Assembly: GCA_030748575.1 (NCBI GenBank)
Contig: JASMLR010000001.1
Location: 62,001 to 126,000 of the forward strand
Origin: Phycisphaerales bacterium
GTDB lineage: Bacteria > Planctomycetota > Phycisphaerae > Phycisphaerales > SM1A02
Direction of reading: 5' to 3'
Length of the DNA: 64,000 nucleotides
Numbering within the stretch: the stretch's first letter is position 1; every line of letters starts with the position of its first letter. Below, piece by piece: positions 35,620 through 43,781 of this stretch. The notes under the pieces were generated by a model. It was not told the origin of the DNA, did no database searches, and saw only the letters and a list, made by a program, of their open reading frames with translations. The position numbers and the translations under genes were made by a program.

Positions 35620-36777
35620 TCAGGAGCCGCCGTACATGACGACGTCGTCGAACGGGTCCAGCCGGTCATAGTTCTCCTGCCAGCCGCTGCCCGTGACAGG
35701 GAACTCGTCGGCCGGGAGCGGCTCGCCGTTCTCGTTGCGGGGGCCGTCCAGCCGCGCCAGGTAGATGCCGTCGGGCCCGGCCGACAGCATGGCGTAGCCG
35801 GATCTCGCGGTGCCCAGACGCGGGTCTTCGGTCGTGAAGTCGTTGTCGTCAAAGTACGACTGCCTCGCCATGGCCGGATGCGAGAGCAGCAGGTACAGCC
35901 AGTAATCACGCTCACCGTCGTTGCTGTCTGCGCCAAGCCTGCTGCCAAGCAGCGGCTTGGCCGAGTCGCACGCCTGCTGCGCTTGCGTGCGTCCCAGCCG
36001 GGAACTGCCGAGGTAGCGGTCGATGCCGTTGAGTCTGAATTGGGGCGTGCCCTCGTGCGTGTCCAGTCCCAGCAGAAGTGGTCCCGTGTCGCGTTCCTTA
36101 CGGAAGATCATGATGGGGTTGCCCCAGGCGTCGATCAAGTCGGGCAGTTTGGTGAATCCGTCCGTGACTGCAATGCCGTTCTCGCCGTCCGGGTCTGCGT
36201 CGTACCCGCTGCCCCAACGCTCCAGAAGTTCGTTGTCCTTGGGGGAGAGGTAGGGGGGGTACTGCTTGCCATTGATCCACGGGCCTTCGCCAACCCGAGG
36301 CATACGGACCACGACTGCATACTGGAGGGGTTGATGGTCCGGGTCAGGGTCTACGAGCACAAACTCGATGGGCGTGACGCCGTCCTCGCTCGCCGCGGCG
36401 TCTCGGTACCTGACGTACTCGGCGTTGAGCACCTGGTCGACCGGGTTGTCGTCCGCGTCGAGAATGTTCACCCGCGCCCCGCCCAGCAGGTGCAGCAGGA
36501 TGTTCTGCGTGTTGGTGAGGTTGGCGCCCGATGAATCATCTTCGTGCAGCATGTGTGTGGGCACGATGCCGGGCAGTGTGCCGTGTTCCAACGCAAACGC
36601 GTCCATGGCGGCTGAGACCGACTCCATGGTGGACTTGGTTCTCGCGACCTTGGCGGCCGTGGTGGCGCCACCGACGGCGACCAGCAGAATGCCCGCCAGC
36701 ACGCCAATGAGCGCGATGACGATCAGGATCTCGACGAGCGTGAACGCCCTGGGGGGGCGGTGAAACGAGGCGGTCAT
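35620..36777 (-). CDS. type II secretion/type IV pilin-like pseudopilin
   Basis: A 385-residue protein with the prepilin signature RAFTLVEILIVIALIGVLAG: short basic leader, Phe/Thr at the cleavage site, Glu5 and a hydrophobic helix. PilD-type peptidase would cut before FTLVE. The large C-terminal domain is polar with DPDGENGI-like and YDRLDPFDD segments, as in planctomycete pseudopilins that carry cargo-like heads. GGAG stands eight bases before the ATG. It lies downstream of prfA but no secretion genes are next to it. Confidence 0.82.
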   Translation of the reverse strand: MTASFHRPPRAFTLVEILIVIALIGVLAGILLVAVGGATTAAKVARTKSTMESVSAAMDAFALEHGTLPGIVPTHMLHEDDSSGANLTNTQNILLHLLGGARVNILDADDNPVDQVLNAEYVRYRDAAASEDGVTPIEFVLVDPDPDHQPLQYAVVVRMPRVGEGPWINGKQYPPYLSPKDNELLERWGSGYDADPDGENGIAVTDGFTKLPDLIDAWGNPIMIFRKERDTGPLLLGLDTHEGTPQFRLNGIDRYLGSSRLGRTQAQQACDSAKPLLGSRLGADSNDGERDYWLYLLLSHPAMARQSYFDDNDFTTEDPRLGTARSGYAMLSAGPDGIYLARLDGPRNENGEPLPADEFPVTGSGWQENYDRLDPFDDVVMYGGS

Positions 36778-36841
36778 GAGCGATTCTCCGGGATACCAGC
36801 CACTCAGGATACTCCCGACCGGAGGCTGCGGTTCCAGTTGA

Positions 36842-37918
36842 TCAGAGCGCTGCGAGGCGTTGAGCGGTATCCAGTTCGATGAGTTGGTCGATCATGGGCT
36901 GCAGATCGCCCTGCATGATGGCCTGCAGGGGGAAGTTCCGGCTCAGCCGGGTGTCCACGGCGATGGCGTCCTTCCAGCGATAGGTCCGAATCTTCTCGGC
37001 CCGTGAGCCGCTTCCGATCATGGCGGCCCGCGACTCGGCACGGGCAGCCTCCTGCTCGGCGCGTTGCCGCTCAAACAGCCGCGCCCTGAGCAGTTTCCAG
37101 GCCTTCTCTCGATTCTGCGCCTGGCTCTTGGTGTCCTGCATGCGGACTTCGATCCCGGTGGGCTCGTGGATGAGATGCACTGCGGTTGAGACCTTGTTGA
37201 CGTTCTGGCCGCCCGGGCCGGTGGCGGTGGTGATCATCTCCTTGACGTCCGCAGCGTTCAGGTGCACCTGGACCTCCTCAGGCTCCGGGAGCACCGCCAC
37301 GGTCGCGGTGGACGTGTGCACCCGCCCCTGCGATTCGGTGGCCGGAACCCGCTTGACCTGATGCGTGCCGCCTTCGTAGCCCAGGCAGGACCAGGCGCCC
37401 TCGCCCTCGACGGCGATCGTCGCGGCGCGGTAGCCGCCCTGCTCGCCGGCGGAGAGTTCCAGATCCTCGACCCGCCACCCGCGGCCAGCCGCGTAGCGGC
37501 GGTACATCTCAAGCAGATCGCCGGCCCACAACGCGGCCTCGTCGCCGCCAACTCCGGCCCGCACCTCAAGGATCAGCGAGCCGATGGCGTCGTCGGCCGC
37601 GTGGACGAGCCGTGACTGCAGGTCATCTGCAAGGGCGGTTGCGGTGTCGCGAAGTGACTCCAACTCCTCTCTGGCCAGTTCGCGAAGATCAGCATCGCCC
37701 TCAAGCATGGCCTCCGCTTCGCGTTGGGCCTCCTGATTGGCAGTCCAGTTGCGGTAGGGCGTGACGATTCGCTCGAGCGCTGCCCGTCGTATGGAGAGTT
37801 CCCGCACGCGGCGATGATCCGAGGTCACCTCGGGTGAAAGCAGCGACGCTTCGACGTCGTCGAACTGGCTGGCGAGTTCGTCGAGTTTGGCGATGAGGTT
37901 GGCGGGAAGCGTGGACAT
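36842..37918 (-). CDS. prfA: peptide chain release factor 1
   Basis: Recognises UAA and UAG stop codons and triggers peptide release. The GGQ motif is in GPGGQNVNKV, and the RF1-type codon-recognition loop is RVPATESQGRVH (PAT rather than the SPF of RF2). At 358 residues the length is standard. It lies about 90 bases after rpmE on the same strand, the common rpmE-prfA pairing; the methyltransferase prmC, often next, is absent. A stem-loop separates the two genes. Confidence 0.95.
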   Translation of the reverse strand: MSTLPANLIAKLDELASQFDDVEASLLSPEVTSDHRRVRELSIRRAALERIVTPYRNWTANQEAQREAEAMLEGDADLRELAREELESLRDTATALADDLQSRLVHAADDAIGSLILEVRAGVGGDEAALWAGDLLEMYRRYAAGRGWRVEDLELSAGEQGGYRAATIAVEGEGAWSCLGYEGGTHQVKRVPATESQGRVHTSTATVAVLPEPEEVQVHLNAADVKEMITTATGPGGQNVNKVSTAVHLIHEPTGIEVRMQDTKSQAQNREKAWKLLRARLFERQRAEQEAARAESRAAMIGSGSRAEKIRTYRWKDAIAVDTRLSRNFPLQAIMQGDLQPMIDQLIELDTAQRLAAL

Positions 37919-37954
37919 GGGCGTCGTGAGGGTATCTCGGGTTCGACCTGCGCG

Positions 37955-37988
37955 CGAAGAAGCCGCATCCCACAGGGGACGCGGCTTC
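37955..37988 (-). terminator. stem-loop between rpmE and prfA
   Basis: GAAGCCGC pairs with GCGGCTTC (37981-37988 with 37959-37966) and an inner TCCC/GGGA stem continues it. On the minus strand it is followed by TTCG, a poor T tract, so it may attenuate rather than end transcription into prfA. Confidence 0.5.
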
Positions 37989-38008
37989 GGGGGGATCGGC
38001 TGAGGGTG

Positions 38009-38233
38009 CTACTTCTTCTTGTTCTTGAAGTAGTCGCCCTTGAACTTGTTCTGGAACTTCTCGACCCGACCGGCGGTGTCCACAAAGGAGGACTTTCCGG
38101 TGTAGAAGGGGTGCGAGCCCGACCAGATCTCGACATTCATCTCAGGCACCGTGGCGCCGACGGTCATGACGACCTCGCCGCGATAGGTGACCTTGCACTC
38201 GGGGTAGTACTCAGGATGGGTGTCGTTCTTCAT
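38009..38233 (-). CDS. rpmE: 50S ribosomal protein bL31
   Basis: A 74-residue ribosomal protein bL31. The block WSGSHPFYTGKSSFVDTAGRVEKF is diagnostic. Of the four zinc cysteines of the C+ form only one Cys remains (PECKV), and the CxxC before HPF reads WSGS, so it is a zinc-free C- type. The ATG at 38233 follows TTGGAGC. Its promoter is at 38283-38310. Confidence 0.92.
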   Translation of the reverse strand: MKNDTHPEYYPECKVTYRGEVVMTVGATVPEMNVEIWSGSHPFYTGKSSFVDTAGRVEKFQNKFKGDYFKNKKK

Positions 38234-38282
38234 GGGATGCTCCAAGGCGACCGGGCCCCTCCCGGGGGCCGGCGAGCCCCGC

Positions 38283-38310
38283 AGGATAGGGAGCCCCGGT
38301 GGAATGTCAA
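38283..38310 (-). promoter_or_regulatory. rpmE-prfA promoter
   Basis: On the minus strand TTGACA (38310-38305) is followed after 16 bases by TATCCT (38288-38283). It matches the rplM promoter in both hexamers and spacing. Confidence 0.7.
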
Positions 38311-38318
38311 GCCGTCCA

Positions 38319-38347
38319 TTGCCGGGAGGCGGTCCTGACACTATTCT
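38319..38347 (+). promoter_or_regulatory. candidate tRNA-Asn promoter
   Basis: TTGCCG (38319-38324) and TATTCT (38342-38347) are 17 bases apart, about 36 bases before the tRNA. It is divergent from the rpmE promoter. Confidence 0.5.
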
Positions 38348-38383
38348 GTGCCGTCTCGCCCGCTCTGGGCGGCATCACGCAGA

Positions 38384-38456
38384 TCCCCTGTAGCTCAATT
38401 GGTAGAGCGAGCGGCTGTTAACCGCTAGGTTGCTGGTTCGAGTCCAGCCGGGGGAG
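38384..38456 (+). tRNA. tRNA-Asn (anticodon GTT)
   Basis: A 73-base cloverleaf. The acceptor arm pairs TCCCCTG with CGGGGGA (one G-T pair), followed by discriminator G. The D arm is GCTCAATTGGTAGAGC, the anticodon GTT is at 38417-38419, and the T arm is GCTGGTTCGAGTCCAGC. The 3' CCA is not encoded. Confidence 0.95.
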
Positions 38457-38470
38457 TTCCCTGTGAACCA

Positions 38471-38511
38471 GCGGGTCGCCTGTTTCGAAGCTGGCGACCC
38501 GCGGTCGTTTT
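38471..38511 (+). terminator. terminator after tRNA-Asn
   Basis: GCGGGTCGCC (38471-38480) pairs with GGCGACCCGC (38493-38502) across a 12-base loop, followed by GGTCGTTTT. Confidence 0.75.
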
Positions 38512-38669
38512 GGGCCAAGGCGACATCTCCAGGCAGAGCCGGAACAACCGCCCTTGGCGCAATCGTGGTGGGGTGTCGGCGCTCTCGGTTTCGAGACCGT
38601 TCCGATCGAACCCCGATCCGAACGCCCTCAAAGGCCTGAGGTATTACCCCCCCCTCAACTCAGTCCAGT

Positions 38670-38708
38670 CCGCGGATTCTACGCTGTACAGTCACAGCGA
38701 ATCCGCGG
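38670..38708 (+). promoter_or_regulatory. long hairpin directly before a ribosome-binding site
   Basis: CCGCGGATT (38670-38678) pairs with AATCCGCGG (38700-38708), and after a three-base bulge CGCTGT pairs with ACAGCG. There is no T tract. The ribosome site AGGGAG of the gene at 38722 follows within a few bases. The apex contains TACAGT, which could also be a -10. Confidence 0.5.
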
Positions 38709-38721
38709 GGAGGGAGTCCTC

Positions 38722-39078
38722 ATGAGACGTTACCGGGCCGCGTTGAAGTGGGTGGGTCGGGGCGTCGGCGCGTGCTACGTCGCCTTCTTCCTGTTCTTCC
38801 TCGTGGCGCACCTGATGGGTGATGAGCCTTCCGGATTGCAGCCACTCAGCGGCTCAGAGGTGGCCATGTTCGTCGCGATCGGTGTGACGATCGCGGGCGT
38901 GCTGGTCTCGTTCTGGAAGGCTGGCGCCGGAGGGTGGTGCGCGCTGGCCGGATGGATGGCACTGGTCGGGATTGATTGGCCGGTGGTGTTCAATCCCTAC
39001 TTCGGCATGGCTGCCGTCGCAGGCGTGCTGCTCATTCTTGGGAGTTGGGGGGCTCCGGCGCGAGCGTGCCGCGAATGA
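38722..39078 (+). CDS. small multi-pass membrane protein
   Basis: A 118-residue protein with a basic start (MRRYRAALKWVGR) and four predicted membrane helices (CYVAFFLFFLVAHL, VAMFVAIGVTIAGVLVSF, WCALAGWMALVGIDW, MAAVAGVLLILGSW). The ATG at 38722 is preceded by GGGGAGGGAG. The last 47 bases overlap the convergent gene at 39032. No family is recognised. Confidence 0.6.
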   Translation: MRRYRAALKWVGRGVGACYVAFFLFFLVAHLMGDEPSGLQPLSGSEVAMFVAIGVTIAGVLVSFWKAGAGGWCALAGWMALVGIDWPVVFNPYFGMAAVAGVLLILGSWGAPARACRE

Positions 39079-40258
39079 GCCCCGGCCACCAGATCTCACG
39101 TTCATCCTGGCCGTCACAGGCCAGGCGGAGCAGCAAGTAGGCCCGCGTGGATCCGGCCATCAGGTAGGCCACCACCCAGCCGGCAACCGCCCACTGAACC
39201 AGACCGGACCAGAAGGACACGAGCCCACCAGCCCAGGCCACGTGCCAACTCGCGTCAGGCGCCTCGCCGCCCTCGGTGGCCGCCTGGGCGGACGCAAACG
39301 TCTCATTGAACGTCCACTGATCGACCAGCGCGGCGGTGATGTCGATGGTGAGGTTGGCCACGGTCAGAACCAGCAGCAGGCCGAGGGCCAGACCGAGCAT
39401 CAGCGTGAAGAGGTAGAGCATCCAACGCAGCGGCTTGGCCACGATGTAGGCGATGGCGCGGTGCATCGCGTCGGGGCCGTCGCAGTTTTCTGCCGCGACC
39501 GCGGGGAGCAACAGTGGACATGACACTGCGTATGCCAGAAGGAGCAGGGCAATACCGAGTCCGACCAGAAGGGCGGCGCCGTAGAGCACAGCCCCCAGAA
39601 GGTTCAACACCGGCGCGTTGAGCAGCACAAGACCGAAGACCAGCAGCAGCAATGCAAGCAGGGCCGCCATGACCAGCGGCATGAGCAGCGCGGCGAAGAA
39701 CGCCTGCCAGCGACCGGCGACCATGCCCAGCGCCGGGTTGACCGAGGCAGCGTCGCGTGTGGCCAGACCCACGGCCTCCAGTCTGCACAGCACGCCGCCT
39801 CCGAGCGCGAGCGAGGCCGCGGTCCAGAGGCCGAAGAGCAGGATGAACCAGTGGTGGCCGCCGTTCCAGAGGCTGGCGGGTGTCGTCCACAGCAGGTCTC
39901 GCCCGGCGGCCAGAAACGCTGCTGGCTCGAGGCCGACCGTCGCGTCGATCAGGCGGCTGCCGCAGGACTGCACCTGGTCAAGCGTGAATTGAAAGGGCGC
40001 CACGGGTTCCGGGTCTTCGCCAGGCGTGACCGCGTTGATGAGACCGGTCATGAGCGATGCCGATGCACTGCTCGGTTCCGGGGTGGTGGCGGCATCCCAG
40101 ATGCGGCCCCCGCCGACGAGCAGCGCCAGCGTGAACATGCCGATGCCGATTCGGGTCGGGCTGAGCGCCGAACCGATCGCGCCGAGAATTGACCCGAATC
40201 GGAACACGCGATCGAAACGTACGTGAGCAATGGATGTGTCAAGCGGGCGTTCGGACAC
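39032..40258 (-). CDS. polytopic membrane protein of unknown function
   Basis: A 408-residue protein with about six to seven hydrophobic segments. The most hydrophobic one is near residues 185-225 (LLMPLVMAALLALLLLVF onward). A periplasmic-looking loop separates the first two helices. The start is GTG at 40258 with a strong GGGAGG six bases before it. TACCAT at 40307-40302 may be its -10. The tail overlaps the convergent gene at 38722. It resembles generic planctomycete membrane proteins without a named family; no catalytic motif is seen. Confidence 0.7.
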   Translation of the reverse strand: MSERPLDTSIAHVRFDRVFRFGSILGAIGSALSPTRIGIGMFTLALLVGGGRIWDAATTPEPSSASASLMTGLINAVTPGEDPEPVAPFQFTLDQVQSCGSRLIDATVGLEPAAFLAAGRDLLWTTPASLWNGGHHWFILLFGLWTAASLALGGGVLCRLEAVGLATRDAASVNPALGMVAGRWQAFFAALLMPLVMAALLALLLLVFGLVLLNAPVLNLLGAVLYGAALLVGLGIALLLLAYAVSCPLLLPAVAAENCDGPDAMHRAIAYIVAKPLRWMLYLFTLMLGLALGLLLVLTVANLTIDITAALVDQWTFNETFASAQAATEGGEAPDASWHVAWAGGLVSFWSGLVQWAVAGWVVAYLMAGSTRAYLLLRLACDGQDEREIWWPGLIRGTLAPEPPNSQE

Positions 40259-40334
40259 GTGTCACCTCCCAGGCGGTACTGACGATGCTCGGCCGCCTCC
40301 GATGGTACAGCAGGCCTCCTGACGCAGCATGCAA

Positions 40335-40365
40335 CAGGGGGCCCCGCTTGACGCGAAGCCCCCTG
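40335..40365 (-). terminator. weak terminator-like stem-loop after the DUF2617-like gene
   Basis: CAGGGGGC pairs with GCCCCCTG (40335-40342 with 40358-40365), with an inner CGC/GCG pair. The T tract is poor. Confidence 0.4.
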
Positions 40366-40387
40366 CAAGCTGTTTCAATGGAATTGG

Positions 40388-40957
40388 TCAGTCGGTCTCG
40401 TCGACACCGGCCTGCAGAATGGACTGTGTGCGAAGCACCATCATGCCGTCGCCACGAAGGTGATACGTCTGCACATGGACCTGATCGCTGTACCGCTGGA
40501 ACTCGATGAGCGACAGGCTCGGGTGTTCGCCCTTGCCCTGCCAGGTTGTGACCAGACACGACGGATCCCGACCGTGTTCGAGCATCTCCTGGTAGGTGCC
40601 GAGATACAGGTGATCGGACAGGGTTTCGGTCTGGATGGAGGTGACGAAGGAGATCCGCTCACCAAAGATCTCTTCGTAGTCCCGCTCGCCGGTACAGGGC
40701 ATGGTGGTGACCAGCCCCCGCTCCGGGAGTTCCTCGGGGTTGGCCGTCACGATCTCACAGAGCGTGGTCGTGGCGTGCTCAAACCGGAGGACATGGCCCC
40801 CCGGGAAGATCCACGCCTCGAACTCAAAATCCGGATGCGTTGTCTCACGACGGCCGGCAATCCGGAAGAATTCCGGATGGATCGGGCCGCGATACAGCAG
40901 CATGCTGTAGGCCTGCAGGCCGCTTGCAGATGGGTGCACAGTCATTGTTGAATCCAT
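40388..40957 (-). CDS. DUF2617-like protein
   Basis: A 189-residue soluble protein. The opening YSMLLYRGPIHPEFFRIAGRR and the middle LCEIVTANPEELPERG resemble what I recall of DUF2617 proteins of planctomycetes and actinobacteria, whose function is unknown. The ATG at 40957 has AAGG about six bases upstream; a second Met follows four codons later. It stands alone, divergent from the uracil-DNA glycosylase gene. Confidence 0.6.
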   Translation of the reverse strand: MDSTMTVHPSASGLQAYSMLLYRGPIHPEFFRIAGRRETTHPDFEFEAWIFPGGHVLRFEHATTTLCEIVTANPEELPERGLVTTMPCTGERDYEEIFGERISFVTSIQTETLSDHLYLGTYQEMLEHGRDPSCLVTTWQGKGEHPSLSLIEFQRYSDQVHVQTYHLRGDGMMVLRTQSILQAGVDETD

Positions 40958-41066
40958 TCCACACCTTGATTTCGTCGGTTTCGATGGGGGCCTCCGAGGC
41001 CCCACGCTCCCCTCCCTGGGAGATACCCGCCGGCGAACAGCGTGTATTGTCGCGGAGGATTGAACA

Positions 41067-41858
41067 ATGGCAACCCTAGAAGGTGAAACGCGGGGAAGAA
41101 TGTCCCCTGCCGGGCACCTCAGGGCACGGAACCTGAGCGGGAGGCATCGCTTGCAGTTGAAAAAAACTTTGAATGGCAGTGTTTCCGTGACGGAATTGAA
41201 ACTCGCCCGGGCTGATGTGGCCCTAGGCGTTCCGTGGGCCCCACGGCCCTGCGAGCCTGCCAGGCAGGGGCAGCCTGAGGCGTCCGATCTTGCCACCCTC
41301 GCTGAAGCGGCGGAAGCGGCTTTTCCCTTCTGTGAAGGGCTTTCCGGGGCGTGTCGCTGCGTGTTCGGCGAGGGACGCGACGATGCGGATCTGGTCTTTG
41401 TCGGGGAGGGACCCGGGGCGGAGGAGGATCGTCAGGGTCGCCCGTTTGTGGGACCCGCAGGTCGTAAATTGGACGAGATCATGGCCGCCATGGGACTGTC
41501 TCGGGTTGACGTATACATCTGCAATGTCTTGAAGGCGCGGCCCCCGGGCAATCGCGCGCCGCTTCCGGATGAGGTCGCTGCGTCCGCGCCGTGGTTGCAT
41601 GCCCAACTGCGACTGATACGTCCCAAGATCATTGTGGCGCTGGGGGGGGCTGCCGCGAAGGTGCTTCTGGAGACCGACACGGGCATCACCCGGCTTCGAG
41701 GTCGAATCGCGACCTGGCACGACCCCGATTCTGATCTCCAGATTCCCGTCATGCCGACCTTCCACCCCGCCTACATCCTGCGGAACTACACCGAAGAGGT
41801 TCGGCGGCAGGTCTGGCACGACATGCAGGCTGCGATGGCGGTGTTGTCGGGGTCCTGA
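41067..41858 (+). CDS. family 4 uracil-DNA glycosylase lacking most iron-sulfur ligands
   Basis: A 263-residue base-excision-repair glycosylase removing uracil from DNA. Family 4 motifs are present: GEGPGAEEDRQGRPFVGPAG (about residues 113-132), the YICNVLK strand with Asn, PPGNR and the C-terminal FHPAYILRN with its His. Canonical enzymes hold a 4Fe-4S cluster with four cysteines. Aligned positions read Phe86, Cys89, Ala157 and Ser173, so three ligands are gone; two extra cysteines (96, 98) do not align. The N-terminal 75 residues are an unaligned extension. The ATG at 41067 has GAGG eight bases before it. Confidence 0.85.
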   Translation: MATLEGETRGRMSPAGHLRARNLSGRHRLQLKKTLNGSVSVTELKLARADVALGVPWAPRPCEPARQGQPEASDLATLAEAAEAAFPFCEGLSGACRCVFGEGRDDADLVFVGEGPGAEEDRQGRPFVGPAGRKLDEIMAAMGLSRVDVYICNVLKARPPGNRAPLPDEVAASAPWLHAQLRLIRPKIIVALGGAAAKVLLETDTGITRLRGRIATWHDPDSDLQIPVMPTFHPAYILRNYTEEVRRQVWHDMQAAMAVLSGS

Positions 41859-41894
41859 GCCGCCGGCACCGCAGCGGCCTCAGCGGGGCCTGTC

Positions 41895-41989
41895 GCCCTC
41901 TGCGCACACCAGCAAGCCCTCGGCGGGACCAGTCGCCCTCAACGCCAAGAGGGAGCCCTCCACGCAAAGAAGGAGCCCTCACCGCCCTC
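41895..41989 (+). repeat. GCCCTC-centred degenerate repeats
   Basis: GCCCTC occurs six times (41895, 41916, 41935, 41955, 41975, 41984) at roughly 20-base intervals, each followed by variants of CGCAA. The copies lie downstream of the glycosylase gene, next to the terminator of dtd. No gene is supported in 41859-42129. Confidence 0.45.
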
Positions 41990-41993
41990 AGCG

Positions 41994-42033
41994 CAAAAAA
42001 AGAGCCCGCCGTTGACCGCCAACGTACAGGCTC
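41994..42033 (-). terminator. Rho-independent terminator of the Memo-dtd operon
   Basis: On the minus strand GAGCCTG (42033-42027) pairs with CGGGCTC (42008-42002), an inner CGTTG pairs with CAACG, and seven Ts follow (42001-41995). Confidence 0.8.
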
Positions 42034-42129
42034 CTTGTGGGGGGGGCTTGTGAAGTGATCTACTGTTCGCCATCCACCGGGCGGAGGTTCCGCATCTCAG
42101 AGAAAAAGTCGCTGAACTGCGTTTGCAGG

Positions 42130-42576
42130 TCAGGAGGGCGTCTCAATGATCAGGGTCACGGGACCGTCGTTGACGAGTCCCACCTGCATGGACGCCCCGA
42201 AGACGCCGGTTCGGGTTGGGACGCCCCGCTCGGTGATGGCGTCAGCGAGGGCATCACAGGCCGGGGCGGCCTGCGACGGGGGGGCCGCTGCGACGAAACT
42301 GGGCCTGTTGCCTTTGTCGCAGGTGCCTGCGAGCGTGAACTGGCTGACCAGCAGAATCTCGCCGGAGATGTCCAGGGTGGATCGATTCATCCGTCCGTCG
42401 TCGTCAGGAAACACCCGCAGGTTGGTCAGCTTCCGCGCCATCCAGTCGATCGACTCGGGGGTGTCCCGTGGTTCGATGGCCACCAGCACCAGGAGCCCGC
42501 GTCCGATCTGTTGGCGGGCGGCGGCGCCTTCGGCATCGACCCAGGCCTGCGAGACCCGCTGGGCGACGGCAATCAC
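42130..42576 (-). CDS. dtd: D-aminoacyl-tRNA deacylase
   Basis: Removes D-amino acids (and glycine from tRNA-Ala) from mischarged tRNAs. The 148 residues carry the SQFTL motif in [20 protein letters not shown] and the Gly-cis-Pro loop in [12 protein letters not shown]. The start is GTG at 42576, giving V-I-A-V-A-Q-R-V as the family N-terminus. It overlaps the Memo-like stop by four bases (GTGA). A terminator lies about 100 bases downstream. Confidence 0.93.
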   Translation of the reverse strand: MIAVAQRVSQAWVDAEGAAARQQIGRGLLVLVAIEPRDTPESIDWMARKLTNLRVFPDDDGRMNRSTLDISGEILLVSQFTLAGTCDKGNRPSFVAAAPPSQAAPACDALADAITERGVPTRTGVFGASMQVGLVNDGPVTLIIETPS

Positions 42577-43781
42577 GTGCCGAGTGCCAGACCCGCGGAA
42601 GCGACGACCGCATTGTTGGTCTCGTCCAGGGCGTGCTGCTGGTAGTCAATCAACTCGATCACGCCTGGTTGCAGGATGTCGAGCATCGCGGCCATGGGCC
42701 CGACGCCGCTCCAGCGGTTGGCGTTGGCGTTCCACTTCACGGCGGAGACAAACGCATCTGCATCGCCCTTGGCAAAGGTCCCCAGCAGCTCCCGGTCGGC
42801 GCGATCGGCCTCGGCCAGCCGCTGATCGTCGATCGCCCGCGGCTCACCAAACTGTGGGCCCACATGGCTGAGGTCGCCGGTGGCGATGACCAGGGTCTTT
42901 CCTTCGGACGCCGCAATGACCTCGCGGGCCGCTTCTGTAAACGCCGCCGTGCTCACTCGCCCTCCGTCCTGGTCGAAGGAGGCAAGCGGGTCGGGGACGA
43001 GGACGCCGATGATCCTGGGCGTGCCGAGGCATCGCTGGATCCAGGGGATCTGCATTTCGATGCCATGGGCCGCGAGATGATCCAACTCGTCTTCCATGAA
43101 ACTGTCACCGACCCGGTCGGTCAGTGCCTCGATGAACGCCGTGTCCGGTTCAAGCCGCCCGAAGGGACTCTGGAAGCCCAGCGGCGTGCCGACGACGCCA
43201 TCGCCCAGCCCGATCTGGCAGTAGTCCAGCACCAGCACGCGATCGAACGAGGCTCCGAGGATCGCGTGGTAGACGCCGGCGTAGATCTCGGACGTCGCTG
43301 CGTAGTCCATGCGTGGGACGCACAGGCCAATCGGATCAAAGGGGAGTTCCGGGTCTTCGGACTCCCCGAGCCAGGCCTCCAACTGGGTTCGGCAGGCCTC
43401 CGGGGACTCGCCGAGCATGCGGCTTTGCCGCAGGGGCAGGGTTCCGTCCTCGTGGAGCCGCGCCAGCATCTGCTGCTCAAGTTCGGTGGCGGTCGGCCCC
43501 CACAGCAGGCCCAATTCGTCCAGTTTGGACACGAGCGCGGCGATCGCCTCCGGCGGCGCCTTGAGGTTGGTGGCGATCTCCTCCTGCGTCCACTCACCAT
43601 TGAAGTGCTGAAGGGCCTGCGCCATCCCGGTGGGAATCACCATGGTCTGGTTGCAGAGCATCAGCGGATCCCGGAGGGCCAGGCCCTCCTGCCCCTCCTT
43701 GTTCTTGACAGGCTGGGGGAGGACGCGGCGGAGGTGGGGCCGTTCACGGTGGGGGGGGCATGGTTCAGCGGCAGATGCCAT
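42573..43781 (-). CDS. Memo-like (AmmeMemoRadiSam B) protein with degenerate metal site
   Basis: A 402-residue protein. Residues about 20-140 form a helical N-terminal extension with a winged-helix look ([20 protein letters not shown]). Residues about 148-400 match the Memo family: [17 protein letters not shown] and [10 protein letters not shown]. The human MEMO1 metal ligands (from memory His49, His81, Cys244) align with Arg157 (PRMDY), a non-His in LDYCQ, and Ser in RWSGVGP, so only the DLSH His remains. AGGAG precedes the ATG and TAGCCT at 43816-43811 may be its -10. Dtd follows by overlap. No AMMECR1 or radical SAM partner is adjacent. Confidence 0.78.
   Translation of the reverse strand: MASAAEPCPPHRERPHLRRVLPQPVKNKEGQEGLALRDPLMLCNQTMVIPTGMAQALQHFNGEWTQEEIATNLKAPPEAIAALVSKLDELGLLWGPTATELEQQMLARLHEDGTLPLRQSRMLGESPEACRTQLEAWLGESEDPELPFDPIGLCVPRMDYAATSEIYAGVYHAILGASFDRVLVLDYCQIGLGDGVVGTPLGFQSPFGRLEPDTAFIEALTDRVGDSFMEDELDHLAAHGIEMQIPWIQRCLGTPRIIGVLVPDPLASFDQDGGRVSTAAFTEAAREVIAASEGKTLVIATGDLSHVGPQFGEPRAIDDQRLAEADRADRELLGTFAKGDADAFVSAVKWNANANRWSGVGPMAAMLDILQPGVIELIDYQQHALDETNNAVVASAGLALGT

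Noticed and set aside
38425-38631. Minus-strand open frame ending in PPAGLEPAT
   Set aside because: It is antisense to tRNA-Asn and its flank; this ending is a well-known artefact of translating tRNA genes.
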